Numbered from the stretch's first letter, positions 27,015 to 37,100 are shown. The stretch is 64,000 nt of DNA from Streptomyces sp. ST2-7A (GCF_021390475.1 NZ_JAJUWS010000013.1:1-64000), one strand, 5' to 3'. Notes: generated from the sequence alone by a model not told the origin. Made by a program: numbers and translations.

Positions 27015-27905
27015 ATGAACGACACCCTCCAGTACCTGCTCGACCTGCTCGATCTCGAGCGGATCGAGCAGGACATCTACCGGGGCGACAGCCACCCCTC
27101 GGTGATCCCCCGGGTCTTCGGCGGTCAGGTCGCCGCCCAGGCGCTGGTCGCGGCCTGCCGCACGGTCACCGACGACCGGCTGCCGCACTCCCTGCACTCC
27201 TACTTCCTGCGCCCCGGTGACCCCGGCGCCCCGATCGTCTACCAGGTGGACCGCATCCGCGACGGCCGGTCGTTCACCACCCGCAGGGTGGTCGCCGTCC
27301 AGCACGGGCAGCCGATCTTCCACCTCTCGGCGTCGTTCCAGGTGCACGAGGAGGGCCTGGAGCACCAGCAGGAGATGCCCGGGGCGCCCGACCCGGAGTC
27401 GCTGCCGACCGCCGACGAGCTGCTGCCCCGGTACGCGGACACCTTCATGCACCCCGACGTGGTGCCGCTGCTGCTCGAGGCGCGCCGCGCCATCGACCTG
27501 CGCTACGCCGTCGAACCGCCCTACGCCACCGTCGGGGAGCCGCGCGAGCCGCGCTCGCGGGTGTGGTTCCGCACCGACGGCAAGATCCAGGGTGTCCACG
27601 ACAACCCCGTCGTCCATCTCTGCCTGGCGACCTACGTCTCCGACATGACCCTGCTGGACTCGGTGCTCCTCGCGCACGGGCGCGGCGGCTGGACGGTCGG
27701 CGACGTGGTGGGCGCCAGCCTCGACCACGCCATGTGGTTCCACCGTCCGTTCCGCGCCGACGAGTGGCTGCTGTACGACACCGACGCCCCGACCACGCAG
27801 AACGGGCGCGGTCTGGCCCGGGGACAGATCTGGACCCGGGACGGCCGGCTCGCGGTCTCGGTCATACAGGAGGGTGTCGTGCGCGTCCCCCGCGACCGTT
27901 CCTGA
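27015..27905 (+). CDS. tesB: acyl-CoA thioesterase II (TesB-like)
   Basis: 296 residues, a double hotdog fold. The first hotdog carries RVFGGQVAAQALVAA and SLHSYFLRPGD; the second has SLDHAMWFHRPFRADEWLLY. These are the conserved TesB blocks. It hydrolyses acyl-CoAs to free acids. It lies just after an acyl-CoA dehydrogenase gene. TAGAAC is placed 7 nt before ATG 27015, so a separate leaderless transcript is possible. Confidence 0.92.
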   Translation: MNDTLQYLLDLLDLERIEQDIYRGDSHPSVIPRVFGGQVAAQALVAACRTVTDDRLPHSLHSYFLRPGDPGAPIVYQVDRIRDGRSFTTRRVVAVQHGQPIFHLSASFQVHEEGLEHQQEMPGAPDPESLPTADELLPRYADTFMHPDVVPLLLEARRAIDLRYAVEPPYATVGEPREPRSRVWFRTDGKIQGVHDNPVVHLCLATYVSDMTLLDSVLLAHGRGGWTVGDVVGASLDHAMWFHRPFRADEWLLYDTDAPTTQNGRGLARGQIWTRDGRLAVSVIQEGVVRVPRDRS

Positions 27906-27964
27906 CCCGACCGTTCCCGGAAGGTCCCGCCGTACCCCGGCCACGCCGTGTCCCGGCCGGGACC

Positions 27965-27992
27965 GCCGTCCCGCCACCGGCGTCGGGACGGC
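27965..27992. terminator. terminator between convergent genes
   Basis: A 9-bp stem, GCCGTCCCG / CGGGACGGC, with a 10-nt loop between the tesB gene and the convergent gene ending at 28030. Confidence 0.5.
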
Positions 27993-28029
27993 CGCCCGGA
28001 ACTCCGGGGCACATGGCCCGGGGCGGGGC

Positions 28030-28875
28030 TCACTCCAGGCCGGCCGCCGCCAGCAGGTACGCCGTCATCGGCTCGTAGTACCGCGGATCGGTCACGTGGT
28101 CGTCCAGCGGCACGCACACGGCCAGTGTTCCCTCGGCCTCGGCCAGGAACAGCGCCGGGTCGTTGCAGTCCGCGAACCCCACGGTCTCGATGCCGTGCTG
28201 TGCCGCGCACCCGGCCCACCCGTGGTCGGCGATCACCAGATCAGGCGTCGGCTCCCCCTCCTGCGGCAGCGCCCGCAGGATCTCCGCCATCGGGGCGGGG
28301 GAGTGGGTGTGCCACAGGGACGCCCCCCGCTCGTACATCGCCACCCCCGCCAACTGGGTGACCACACCCTCGTCGGCGGTCAACCCCAGCGGCACCCGCA
28401 CCAGTTCGCACCCGGCCGCGACCAGGGCGGCGGTCACCCGCGAGTGGGTGTCCAGCAGGCCGCCCGGATGCCCGGTGGCGGAGAGGAACCGGCCGCCGGA
28501 CTCCGCGGTCCGGCGCAGCACCTCCGCCGTGCGGTCCAGCGCCGCCACGGTGAGCTCGGGGTCGATGGTGTCCTGCCCCTGCCGATGGGCGGGGTCCTCG
28601 TCCACGCCGCAGCGCTCCGCCATCACGGCGAGCACGTCCTGCTCGTCGCTCCAGCGGTCGCCCAGTTCCACCCCGAGCCAGTAGTAGCGGTTGCCGTTGG
28701 CCAGTTCCCGGTAGTGGGAGAGGTTGTTCTCCCGGGGGGTGGCCACCTCGCCCGCGATCCGGGTGCGCAGCAGATGGTCCAGCAGTTCGGAACGGGAGGG
28801 GGCCGAGGGCACCGGCCGAACCGGCGGGCCCGGCGGGACGAGGGCGGCCGACATGGCCGGGGGGACCGAGTTCAT
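28030..28875 (-). CDS. conserved actinobacterial protein, putative phosphatase
   Basis: 281 residues. It has short His/Asp-containing segments: FLSATGHPGGLLDTHSRV, ASLWHTHSPAPMAEIL, LVIADHGWAGCAAQ and a GFADCNDPALFLAEAEGTL block. I recall similar Streptomyces proteins annotated simply as phosphatases, but I see no standard phosphatase motif and treat the function as unproven. It is divergent from the agmatinase-family gene, with a palindrome in the shared 124-bp gap. ATG 28854 is an alternative start. Confidence 0.65.
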   Translation of the reverse strand: MNSVPPAMSAALVPPGPPVRPVPSAPSRSELLDHLLRTRIAGEVATPRENNLSHYRELANGNRYYWLGVELGDRWSDEQDVLAVMAERCGVDEDPAHRQGQDTIDPELTVAALDRTAEVLRRTAESGGRFLSATGHPGGLLDTHSRVTAALVAAGCELVRVPLGLTADEGVVTQLAGVAMYERGASLWHTHSPAPMAEILRALPQEGEPTPDLVIADHGWAGCAAQHGIETVGFADCNDPALFLAEAEGTLAVCVPLDDHVTDPRYYEPMTAYLLAAAGLE

Positions 28876-28943
28876 GGGCCCATTGTGACCCCGCGATCCG
28901 AACGCCCGCGTGAGCGCCTGCCCGGGTGTCCAAAACGTGACCC

Positions 28944-28968
28944 CGGTTCCGCCGGAAAGGCGGAACCG
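28944..28968. promoter_or_regulatory. palindrome in the agmatinase-type gene promoter
   Basis: CGGTTCCGCC / GGCGGAACCG, 10 bp each side of a 5-nt centre. The -10 box TACCCT (28988-28993) sits 6 nt before the start codon, so the palindrome covers roughly -55 to -32. That fits a DNA operator better than an RNA hairpin. Confidence 0.5.
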
Positions 28969-28999
28969 AATCCCGGTCCCCGCTGCCTACCCTCACCCC

Positions 29000-30043
29000 A
29001 TGGAGACCCCACCGAACAGCGTTCCCGGCACCCCGGGAACCCCCCGCACCCCGGAGCCCACGTCCACCGACGCCCCCACCGGGGCGACCGCCCCGCGCGG
29101 TCCCGTCGACTCCTCCCGGGTGCCCCGCTACGCCGGTCCCGCCACCTTCGCCCGGTTGCCCCGCCTCGACGAGGTCGGTACCGCCGACGTCGCCGTCGTC
29201 GGTGTCCCCTTCGACAGCGGTGTCTCCTACCGTCCCGGCGCCCGCTTCGGCGGCAACGCCATCCGCGAGGCATCCCGTCTGCTGCGCCCCTACAACCCGG
29301 CGCAGGACGCCTCGCCCTTCGCCCTCGCGCAGGTCGCCGACGCAGGGGACATCGCCGCCAACCCCTTCCGCATCGAGGAGGCGGTGGAGACCGTCGAGGC
29401 CGCCGCCGACGCCCTGATGGCGGACGGAACCCGTCTGATGACCCTGGGCGGTGACCACACCATCGCCCTGCCGCTGCTGCGGGCCGCCGCCCGCCGCCAC
29501 GGGCCGGTGGCACTGCTGCACTTCGACGCCCACCTCGACACCTGGGATACCTACTTCGGCGCCGCCTACACCCACGGCACCCCCTTCCGGCGCGCGGTCG
29601 AGGAGGGAATCCTCGACACCTCCGCCCTCTCCCACGTCGGCATCCGCGGCCCGCTCTACGACCGCCGTGACCTCGACGAGGACGCGCGGATGGGCTTCGG
29701 CATCGTCACCTCGGCCGACGTGATGCGCCGGGGCGTGGACGAGGTGGTGCAGCAGTTGCGCGAGCGCATCGGCGACCGTCCGCTGTACGTGTCGATCGAC
29801 ATCGACGTGTTGGACCCCGCCCACGCGCCGGGCACCGGTACCCCCGAGGCGGGTGGGCTGACCTCCCGTGAACTGCTGGAGATCCTGCGCGGCCTGGCCG
29901 GGTTGCGGCTGATCTCGGCCGATCTGGTCGAGGTGGCGCCGGCGTACGACCACGCGGAGATGACGGCCGTCGCCGCCTCGCACACCGCCTACGAGTTGAC
30001 CACCCTGATGGCCCGGCGGATCGCCGCCGAACGGGGGGACTGA
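29000..30043 (+). CDS. speB: agmatinase/ureohydrolase family enzyme
   Basis: 347 residues of the arginase/agmatinase superfamily (dinuclear Mn enzymes that release urea from guanidino compounds). The three metal-ligand motifs are complete: GGDHT (about residue 150), HFDAHLDTW (about 174) and [19 protein letters not shown] (about 265). The 45-residue Pro/Thr-rich N-terminus looks like an extension. Sequence style ([17 protein letters not shown]) suggests agmatinase or guanidinobutyrase rather than arginase; the exact substrate is open. The gene symbol is therefore tentative. Confidence 0.9.
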   Translation: METPPNSVPGTPGTPRTPEPTSTDAPTGATAPRGPVDSSRVPRYAGPATFARLPRLDEVGTADVAVVGVPFDSGVSYRPGARFGGNAIREASRLLRPYNPAQDASPFALAQVADAGDIAANPFRIEEAVETVEAAADALMADGTRLMTLGGDHTIALPLLRAAARRHGPVALLHFDAHLDTWDTYFGAAYTHGTPFRRAVEEGILDTSALSHVGIRGPLYDRRDLDEDARMGFGIVTSADVMRRGVDEVVQQLRERIGDRPLYVSIDIDVLDPAHAPGTGTPEAGGLTSRELLEILRGLAGLRLISADLVEVAPAYDHAEMTAVAASHTAYELTTLMARRIAAERGD

Positions 30044-30070
30044 GCGGGACCGGTGTTCGGGTGGTCGACA

Positions 30071-30104
30071 CCCCGGGTGCTCAGGGGAGGGTGAGCACCC
30101 GGGG
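30071..30104. terminator. bidirectional terminator
   Basis: A 13-bp perfect stem (30071-30083 with 30092-30104). It overlaps the last codons of the convergent methionine aminopeptidase gene and follows the agmatinase gene. Confidence 0.65.
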
Positions 30105-30848
30105 GCCGGCGTCGGTGATCGCCACGGTGTGCTCGCTGTGGGTGGCGCGACTGCCGTCGGTGGTGCGCAGGGTCCAACCGTCCGGGTCGTGTCGGTAGTC
30201 GTCGCGCCCGCCGGCGAGCAGCATCGGTTCGATGGCCAGGACCATGCCGTGGCGCAGTCGCATCCCCCGTCCGGGGCGTCCCTCGTTGGGCACGTCCGGG
30301 TCCTCGTGCATCCGCCGGCCGATGCCGTGACCGCCGAAACCGTCGGGGATGCCGTAACCGGCGGCCCGCCCCTCCCGCCCGATGGCGTGGGCGATGTCGC
30401 CGATCCGGGCCCCCGGCACCGCCGCCGCGATGCCCGCGGCCAGGCACCGTTCACCGGCCGCCACCAGGCGGAGATCCTCCGGCCGGCCGGGGCCGACGGT
30501 GAAGCTGATCGCCGAGTCCCCGGTCCAGCCGTCCAGCACGGCGCCGCAGTCCACGCTCACCAGATCCCCCTTCCGCAACGGGCTCCGGCCGGGGATCCCG
30601 TGCACGATCGCGTCGTTCACCGACACGCAGATCACCGCCGGGAACGGGGTCGGGGCGAAGGACGGGCGGTAGTGCAGGAAGGCGGGCTTCGCCCCCGCCT
30701 CCTCGATGACCCCCCGCGCCAACTCGTCCAACTCCACCGGGCGGACGCCCGGTACCGCCGCCGCGCGCACGGCCGCCAGTGCCCGGGCCACCACCCGTCC
30801 CGCCTCCCGCATCGCGTCCATCGCCGCGTCCGACTTGATCTCCACCAT
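30081..30848 (-). CDS. map: type I methionine aminopeptidase
   Basis: 255 residues. It removes N-terminal Met from new proteins. Metal ligands are in VSVDCGAVLDGWTGDSAIS (two Asp), GGHGIGRRMHEDP (His), LAIEPML (Glu) and SEHTVAIT (Glu). AAGGAG lies 6 nt before ATG 30848. It is divergent from a small XRE regulator with a perfect palindrome between them, so it may be a regulated second copy rather than the ribosomal-operon map; only one copy is in view. Confidence 0.93.
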   Translation of the reverse strand: MVEIKSDAAMDAMREAGRVVARALAAVRAAAVPGVRPVELDELARGVIEEAGAKPAFLHYRPSFAPTPFPAVICVSVNDAIVHGIPGRSPLRKGDLVSVDCGAVLDGWTGDSAISFTVGPGRPEDLRLVAAGERCLAAGIAAAVPGARIGDIAHAIGREGRAAGYGIPDGFGGHGIGRRMHEDPDVPNEGRPGRGMRLRHGMVLAIEPMLLAGGRDDYRHDPDGWTLRTTDGSRATHSEHTVAITDAGPRVLTLP

Positions 30849-30922
30849 CGCGTTCTCCTTCCGTCCCCCGACATCGGGGCACGACGCGTCCGGCCCTCCC
30901 CGGGGGAACGACCTGGCCAATT

Positions 30923-30938
30923 CTTATACCGGTATAAG
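30923..30938. promoter_or_regulatory. perfect 16-bp palindrome between map and the XRE gene
   Basis: CTTATACCGGTATAAG is a complete palindrome in an AT-rich pocket. The XRE gene's -10 box TAGGAT (30951-30956) lies 12 bp further on and 6 nt before its ATG (leaderless). A likely operator for the XRE protein on one or both genes. Confidence 0.65.
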
Positions 30939-30962
30939 TATCACGCACGCTAGGATCGTGTC

Positions 30963-31265
30963 ATGGTGCGCAATCCCCTGACCCCCCTGGAGCGCGAGCG
31001 CGGCCGGCACCTCGGTCGGCTGCTGCGCGAGGCACGCGGCAACCGCCCCATGCCGGAGATCGCCGCGGCGGCCGGCATCTCCGCCGAGACGCTCCGCAAG
31101 ATCGAGACCGGCCGGGCGCCCACCCCCGCCTTCGCCACCATCGCGGCCCTCGCCACCGTTCTCGACCTCTCCCTGGACGTGCTGGCAGCCTCCGTGGCCG
31201 CCGTCGCCGAACCCACCGACGTCGGACCCTCCGTCACCCGGGTCGCCGTCGACCGCGCGGCCTGA
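30963..31265 (+). CDS. XRE-family helix-turn-helix regulator
   Basis: 100 residues, nearly all an XRE/Cro-type HTH (RHLGRLLREARGNRPMPEIA, ISAETLRKIETGRAPTPAFA). There is no extra sensor domain beyond a short C-terminal tail. It is probably a DNA-binding autoregulator acting at the adjacent palindrome. Divergent from map; regulation of map by it is inferred only from placement. Confidence 0.85.
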   Translation: MVRNPLTPLERERGRHLGRLLREARGNRPMPEIAAAAGISAETLRKIETGRAPTPAFATIAALATVLDLSLDVLAASVAAVAEPTDVGPSVTRVAVDRAA

Positions 31266-31412
31266 CCGACCGGCCCGTCGCCCGATCCGGCCATGTCTGG
31301 GGGGAGCGGAGGAGGGGAATGACGACGGGACCAGGGCTCGGGTCGGGAGCCCCGGCTCCGCCGTGACCCGGTGGCGCCGTCCCGACCCCGCGACGACGAC
31401 GAACGGGGCACC

Positions 31413-32495
31413 ATGACCACCGGAACACCCGGGACGAACGGCCCACGCGACCCGAACGCCACCGACGGGACGCGGGCGGAGGACGCGGCGCGACCGGAGG
31501 ACGCCGCCGCGCACGCCTCCCGCTGGTACCGGGACTTCGCCGAGCACGAGGCGCCCGGCAACTCCCCGCTCTACGGCGCCCTCGCCGCCGGCGTCGCCGA
31601 CGACCCGGAGCTGATCGACCGGCTGGCTACCATGCCCCGTATCAAACGGCAGCCCAACATCCTCTTCGGCGCGGTCCGCTTCCTCGACGGACCCATCGAC
31701 ACCTGGCCCGCCTTCCGCGAGTGGACCCTCGCCCACTGGGACCGTGTCGCCGCCGTGATGACCGAGCGCCGCACCCAGACCAACGAGGTCGGCCGCTGCG
31801 CCGCGCTGCTCCCCGTCCTCGCCGCGCTCCCGCAACCCCTGGCGCTCATCGAGGTCGGCGCCTCCGCCGGCCTGTGCCTGCAACCCGACCGCTACCGGTA
31901 CCGCTACCGGGACGCCGACGGCGAACTCCCGCCGATCGGCCCCGTCGAGAGCCCCGTGGTGCTGGACTGCGGGCTCTCCGGGCCGGTCCCGGTGCCGAAG
32001 GAACCCCCGGCCGTCGCCTGGCGCGCCGGCATCGACCTCAACCCGCTGAACCCGGCCGACCCGGACGACGCCCGCTGGCTCACCTCCCTGGTCTGGCCCG
32101 GCGAATGGCAGCGCCCCCGCGCCGAACGGCTCGCGGCCGCCCTGCGCGTGGCCGCCGCCGACCCGCCCCCGGTGCTGCGCGGCGACCTCAACGAGACCGT
32201 CGCCGGGCTGATCGACCGGGTCCCGCTGGGCACCACCCCCGTCGTCTTCCACAGCGCGGTGCTGATGTACCTCGACCGCGCGGGACGCGACGCCTTCGCC
32301 CGTACCGTGCTCGACTCGCCCGCGCACTGGTTGTGCAACGAGTCCCCGGGCGTCTACCCGGATCACGCCGAGGGTGTGCCGCCCGTTCCGGAGGGCATCG
32401 CGGGGGAGACGCGCTCCCCCTTCCTGCTCGCCCTCGACGGCCGGCCGATCGCCTGGACCGCTCCCCACGGTCAGTTCGCGCACTGGCTCGGTTAG
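31413..32495 (+). CDS. DUF2332 family protein
   Basis: 360 residues. It shows blocks typical of DUF2332 proteins: HASRWYRDFAEHEAPGNSPL, LIEVGASAGLCLQPDRYRYR, AGIDLNPLNPADPDDARWL and PVVFHSAVLMYLDR. The LIEVGASAGL segment resembles a Rossmann-like nucleotide or SAM-binding turn, so a methyltransferase-like fold is possible, but no function is established to my knowledge. Start ATG 31413 has a weak GGGGCACC upstream. It converges with the Erm gene. Confidence 0.8.
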   Translation: MTTGTPGTNGPRDPNATDGTRAEDAARPEDAAAHASRWYRDFAEHEAPGNSPLYGALAAGVADDPELIDRLATMPRIKRQPNILFGAVRFLDGPIDTWPAFREWTLAHWDRVAAVMTERRTQTNEVGRCAALLPVLAALPQPLALIEVGASAGLCLQPDRYRYRYRDADGELPPIGPVESPVVLDCGLSGPVPVPKEPPAVAWRAGIDLNPLNPADPDDARWLTSLVWPGEWQRPRAERLAAALRVAAADPPPVLRGDLNETVAGLIDRVPLGTTPVVFHSAVLMYLDRAGRDAFARTVLDSPAHWLCNESPGVYPDHAEGVPPVPEGIAGETRSPFLLALDGRPIAWTAPHGQFAHWLG

Positions 32496-32507
32496 CGCGA
32501 CCCGCCG

Positions 32508-32541
32508 GGTGCCGGGCGGGGGCGACCCCGCGCCCGGCACC
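32508..32541. terminator. terminator between convergent genes
   Basis: An 11-bp stem, GGTGCCGGGCG / CGCCCGGCACC, with a 12-nt loop between the DUF2332 and Erm genes. Confidence 0.6.
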
Positions 32542-32554
32542 GTGCCGGGACCGC

Positions 32555-33367
32555 TCACCGCGGCCCGGCCACCCCGGGCTCCAGCGTCCGGAAGAGGACG
32601 AGCCACCGATCCGGGGAGACCAACCCCACCGGCGCGTCGAACGGCACCCCGGCCGCCCGGCACGCTTCCCGCACCGCTCGTCGGCCGTACCGCCGGGCGA
32701 GGGAGGCGGTCAGCGAGCCGCCGACCCCGGCGAAGCCCGCTTCCACCATCCCGCGCCACGCGGGCAGGGCCCCGACCGGTACCAGCGGAACCGTCCGGCG
32801 CTCGATCCGCAGCACCGCCGAGTCCACGCGCGGCACCGGCGTGAACCGGTGCCGCGACACCCGCCCGCCGAGCGACCAGGAGTGCTCCGGCCAACCGCGC
32901 ACCGTCATCAGCGTCCACCGACCGCCCGCCCCGGCCCGTTTGCGGGCGTACTCCTCCTGGACCAGCAGCGTCGCCGAGCGCAGCGTCCGGGCGGCCAGGC
33001 ACCACCGCACGATGTCGGTGGTGCGGGAGTAGGGGATGTTGCCCACCACCGCGAACGGTTCGCGCGGCGGGCGGGCGCGCAGGAAGTCCCCGCGCACCGG
33101 ACGCGCGTTCGGCAGGTCCCGCAGCCGGTGCGGCAGCCGGGCGGCGAGGGCGGGATCGATCTCCCAGCTCCGCACCCGACCGGCCCGGCGGGCCAACTCC
33201 CGGGTCAGTGTGCCCTCACCCGCGCCGGGCTCCCACACCAGCGCGTCGGGGTCGAGCCGGGCGGCGCGCACGATCATGCGCAGCGCGGCGGGGTCGTGCA
33301 GGAAGTTCTGCGACAGGGTCGCTCGTCTGTGATCACGGAATCGGGCGCGGTGTCGATCGCGGGCCAT
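32555..33367 (-). CDS. erm: Erm-type 23S rRNA adenine N6-methyltransferase
   Basis: 270 residues. SAM motif I is VWEPGAGEGTLTRELA (about residue 43), and the catalytic N-x-P-Y motif is in VVGNIPYSRT. The N-terminal LSQNFLHDPAALRMIV is shared by Erm and KsgA. Its relation to Erm rather than KsgA rests on the Arg-rich N-terminus and overall length. Erm enzymes methylate A2058 and give macrolide-lincosamide-streptogramin B resistance. ATG 33367 is preceded by GAGGAC. No macrolide pathway is in view, and Erm modification is not known to protect against thiopeptides. Confidence 0.85.
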   Translation of the reverse strand: MARDRHRARFRDHRRATLSQNFLHDPAALRMIVRAARLDPDALVWEPGAGEGTLTRELARRAGRVRSWEIDPALAARLPHRLRDLPNARPVRGDFLRARPPREPFAVVGNIPYSRTTDIVRWCLAARTLRSATLLVQEEYARKRAGAGGRWTLMTVRGWPEHSWSLGGRVSRHRFTPVPRVDSAVLRIERRTVPLVPVGALPAWRGMVEAGFAGVGGSLTASLARRYGRRAVREACRAAGVPFDAPVGLVSPDRWLVLFRTLEPGVAGPR

Positions 33368-34102
33368 GGCGTGTCCTCGTGGGAAGGGAGGACGGGCGGG
33401 GACGGCACCGCGCGCACGGGCGCGCCGGAGCGCGCCGAGGGGGCCGGCCGCCCGTCCCCGGGAAACGGGGGACGGCGGACGGCCCGGGCCACGACGGAAC
33501 GGACGGTCACGGCGGAACGCCGGAGCGGACGGGACTGCCTCCTCCGAGAGATCCCCCACCGGACCCGTCACGGCGCCCCGGCGCGTTCCGCGACGCGCGG
33601 ACACCGGGGAACGGGGTGGTACCGGGAGAGGGAGGAGGGAAGAGGACGCCGGAGCGATACCCCGGTCACCGTCCCGACCGGACGCGCCCCCGACGCGGTG
33701 GGATCACGGCGTCAGGGGATCATCCGGGGATCACGACGGGGACGGGTCACTTCGGGGGACAACGGTCGGCTCGGACGACGCCGGACCGGATCGGGCGGAC
33801 CCGGGCCGGGCGCCGGCCGCGCGGACGCGCGACGAGCAGGGGGCCCCGTGTCGCGCGCCGCGCGGAGGCGCGGGCAACAGAGCCCTCGATGATCGCCGCG
33901 AAACATCCCACGGCACGGACCGTAGTCGGCCGGGCCCCGTGACGCATCCCGTTTACCGAGGCGCCCACCGGCATCCGCCACCCCGCATCCCGATCACGCC
34001 CCCGGGATGAAATGACGGGTCCGGGACGTTGTGCGCTTCGGAGCAATCGGCGGCGACGGCGAGACGACCACCACGGCGAAACGACCCAACGGAGGATCCG
34101 GC
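33368..34102. other. long GC-rich gap with inverted repeats upstream of erm
   Basis: 735 bp between the divergent Erm and ABC genes with no credible conserved gene. Several inverted repeats are visible, for example CCGTCCCC ... GGGGACGG near 33452-33474. Erm genes often have attenuating leaders, so an RNA leader is plausible on the minus strand, but no convincing leader peptide was found. Confidence 0.4.
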
Positions 34103-37100
34103 GTGACGGCAGGCGGGCACGAGGAACGGGAACGCACCACCGGGCACACCCCGGACCCCGCCGGCGGGGCGGCCACGGCACCGCCGGGCGCCCCCGCCGG
34201 CACCGGCGCGCCCGGCGCCGACCCGGTCGGCGGCGCCGACCCGGTCGGCGGCCCCGATCCCGGCGGCCCCGATCCCGGGGGCCCCGTCCCCGTACCCGAC
34301 GACGGGCCCGTCGATCCCGATCCCGCCCCCGGCTGGATCCGTCGGCTGGCCGGCTACTGCTGGGTCCACCGGCGCAACGTGTTGATCTCGCTGATCTCCT
34401 CGCTGGTAGGCATGGGCGTGATGGCCCTCATGCCGCTGATCATCAAGGTGATCATCGACGATGTGATCGTCGGCGACGGCCCCGGCCTCGCCGGCTGGAT
34501 CGGTCTGCTGCTCGCCGCCGCCGGCGTCGTCTACGTCCTGACCTTCCTGCGCCGCTACTACGGCGGCCGGCTCGGACTGGACGTCCAGCACGACCTGCGC
34601 ACCGCCATGTTCGGCTCGATCATGCGCCTGGACGGGCGCCGGCAGGACGAGCTGAGCACCGGCCAGGTCGTCGGCCGCGCCACCAGTGACCTCCAGCTCA
34701 TCCAGGGCCTGCTGTTCATGCTGCCGATGACCATCGGGAACCTCATGCTGTTCCTGGTCTCGCTGATCGTCATGGTCGCCCTGTCCCCGGTGCTGACCCT
34801 GGTCGCCCTCGCCGTGGCGCCCGCGCTGTGGTGGATCGCCCGCCGCAGCCGACTGCGACTGTTCCCCGCCACCTGGTGGGCCCAGGGCCGTGCCGGTGAG
34901 GTCGCCGGTGTCGTGGACGGCGCGGTCGGCGGCGTCCGCGTGGTCAAGGGCTTCGGCCAGGAGGAGCAGGAGGCCCGCAAGCTGCGCGAGGCGAGCCACC
35001 GGCTGTTCGCCGGGCGGATGCGCACCGTCCGACTCAACGCCCGCTACACCCCCGCCCTCCAGGTCGTGCCCTCCCTCGGTCAGGTCGCGATGCTCGCCCT
35101 CGGCGGCTGGCTCGCGGTGCGCGGCGACATCACCCTGGGCACCTTCGTCGCCTTCTCCACCTACCTGGCGATGCTGGTCGGCCCGGTGCGGATGCTGACC
35201 GTCATCCTCACCATGGGCCAGCAGGCCCGCGCCGGCGTGGAGCGCGTGCTGGAGCTGATCGACGCCCGGCCCGAGATCGCCGAGCGCCCCGACGCCCGCC
35301 CGCTGCCGGCCGACGCCCCCGCCTCCGTCGAACTGGACGCCGTCACCTTCGGCTACCGCGCCGAGGGCTCCGAGCGCCCCGGCCCGCCCGCCCTGCGCGA
35401 GCTGACCCTGCGGGTGGAGCCGGGGGAGACCCTGGCGGTGGTCGGCACCTCCGGCAGCGGCAAGTCCACCATCGCCCAACTCCTCCCGCGCTTCTACGAC
35501 CCGGACACCGGCACCATCCGCCTCGGCGGCCACGACCTGCGCGAGCTGACGATCGACTCGCTGCGCGACGCCATCGGCCTGGTCCCGGAGAACCCCTTCC
35601 TGTTCTCCGACACCCTGCGCGCCAATGTCGCCCACGCCCGCCCCGACGCGACCGACGCCGACCTGCGCGCCGCCGCCCGGGTCGCCCGCGCCGACGGCTT
35701 CATCCGCGCCCTGCCCGACGGCTGGGACACCGTCGTCGGAGAACAGGGGCTGACCCTCTCCGGCGGCCAGCGGCAGCGCATCGCGCTCGCCCGCGCCGTG
35801 CTCTCCGACCCCCGGCTGCTGATCCTGGACGACGCCACCTCGGCCGTGGACGCCCGCGTCGAGCACGAGATCCACGAGGCGCTGAACGAGGTGATGGCCG
35901 GGCGCACCACCCTCCTCATCGCCCACCGCCGCTCCACCCTGCTGCTCGCCGACCGCGTCGCCGTCCTGGACGCCGGACGGCTGGTGGATGTCGGCACCCG
36001 CGAGGAGCTGGAGGAGCGCTGCCCGCTGTACCGGTCGCTGATCGCCGACCCCGAGCGTCTCGCCGGCACCGAGCGGGACCCCGCCGCCCTCCTCGCGCGG
36101 GCGGCCGGGGGGATCGCGGACGCCGCCGACCGCGACGCCGGGCACGCCCCCGTCGGCGGCGTCACCCCCGAACTGTGGCGCCGCCCCGACGACCACCCCG
36201 ACGCCGGCACCCGGGAGGGCGAGAGGCCCGCCCCGTCACCCGGCGCCGCCGTGCCCCCACCCGGCTCCCCCGGGGGCTTCGCCGCCGCCATGGCCGGGGC
36301 CCCCGCCTCCCCCGAACTGCTGGAGCGGGTCGCCGCCCTGCCCCCGGCCGACGACCTCCCCGACATCGACGAGAAGCGGGCCGCCCGACCGGAGGACTCC
36401 TACGGACTGCGCCGCCTGCTGAGCGGCCTGGGCCGACCGCTGATGTTCGCGCTGCTGCTGGTGATCGCCGACGCGGGAGCCGCGCTGCTGCTGCCGATCC
36501 TCATCCGGCACGGCATCGACGAGGGCGTCACCCGGGGCGCCCTGGACGCCGTGCTGGTCGCCGCCGCGATCGCGCTGGGGGTGGTGCTCGCCCAGTGGCT
36601 CGTGCAGTACGGCGGCCTGCGGGCCGTCGGCCGCACCGGCGAACGCGCCCTGTACGCGCTGCGCACCAAGATCTTCGCGCACCTCCAGCGGCTCGGCCTG
36701 GACTACTACGAGCGCGAGCTGACCGGCCGCGTGATGACCCGGATGACCACCGACGTCGACGCCCTGACCACCTTCCTGCAGACCGGGCTGGTGCAGGCGC
36801 TGGTGTCGATCATGACCTTCCTCGGCATCCTGGGTGCCCTCGTCGTCATCGATCCGCAGCTCGCCCTGGTGGTCCTCGCGACCCTCGTCCCGCTGGTCAT
36901 CGGCACCGTCTTCTTCCGCCGGGCCAGCGTGAAGGCGTATGAGTTGGCCCGCGAACGCGTCGCCGGCGTCAACGCCGACCTGCAGGAGAACGTCTCCGGC
37001 CTGCGCCTGGTGCAGGCATCCCGCCGCGAGGCCGCCGCCGAGGCCCGGTTCGCCGAGCGCTCCGACGGCTACCGCCGCGCCCGGGTCCGGGGCCAGTGGC

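Noticed and set aside
32555..33367. Erm as self-resistance gene of the thiopeptide cluster
   Set aside because: Erm modifies A2058 of 23S rRNA, whereas known thiopeptide resistance concerns A1067/L11 or EF-Tu. It also lies beyond the fused ABC gene and a terminator, outside the apparent cluster edge.
33274..33510. 78-codon frame just upstream of and overlapping erm as a leader peptide
   Set aside because: No ribosome site, no short hydrophobic or stall-type sequence, and composition typical of a chance frame in GC-rich DNA.
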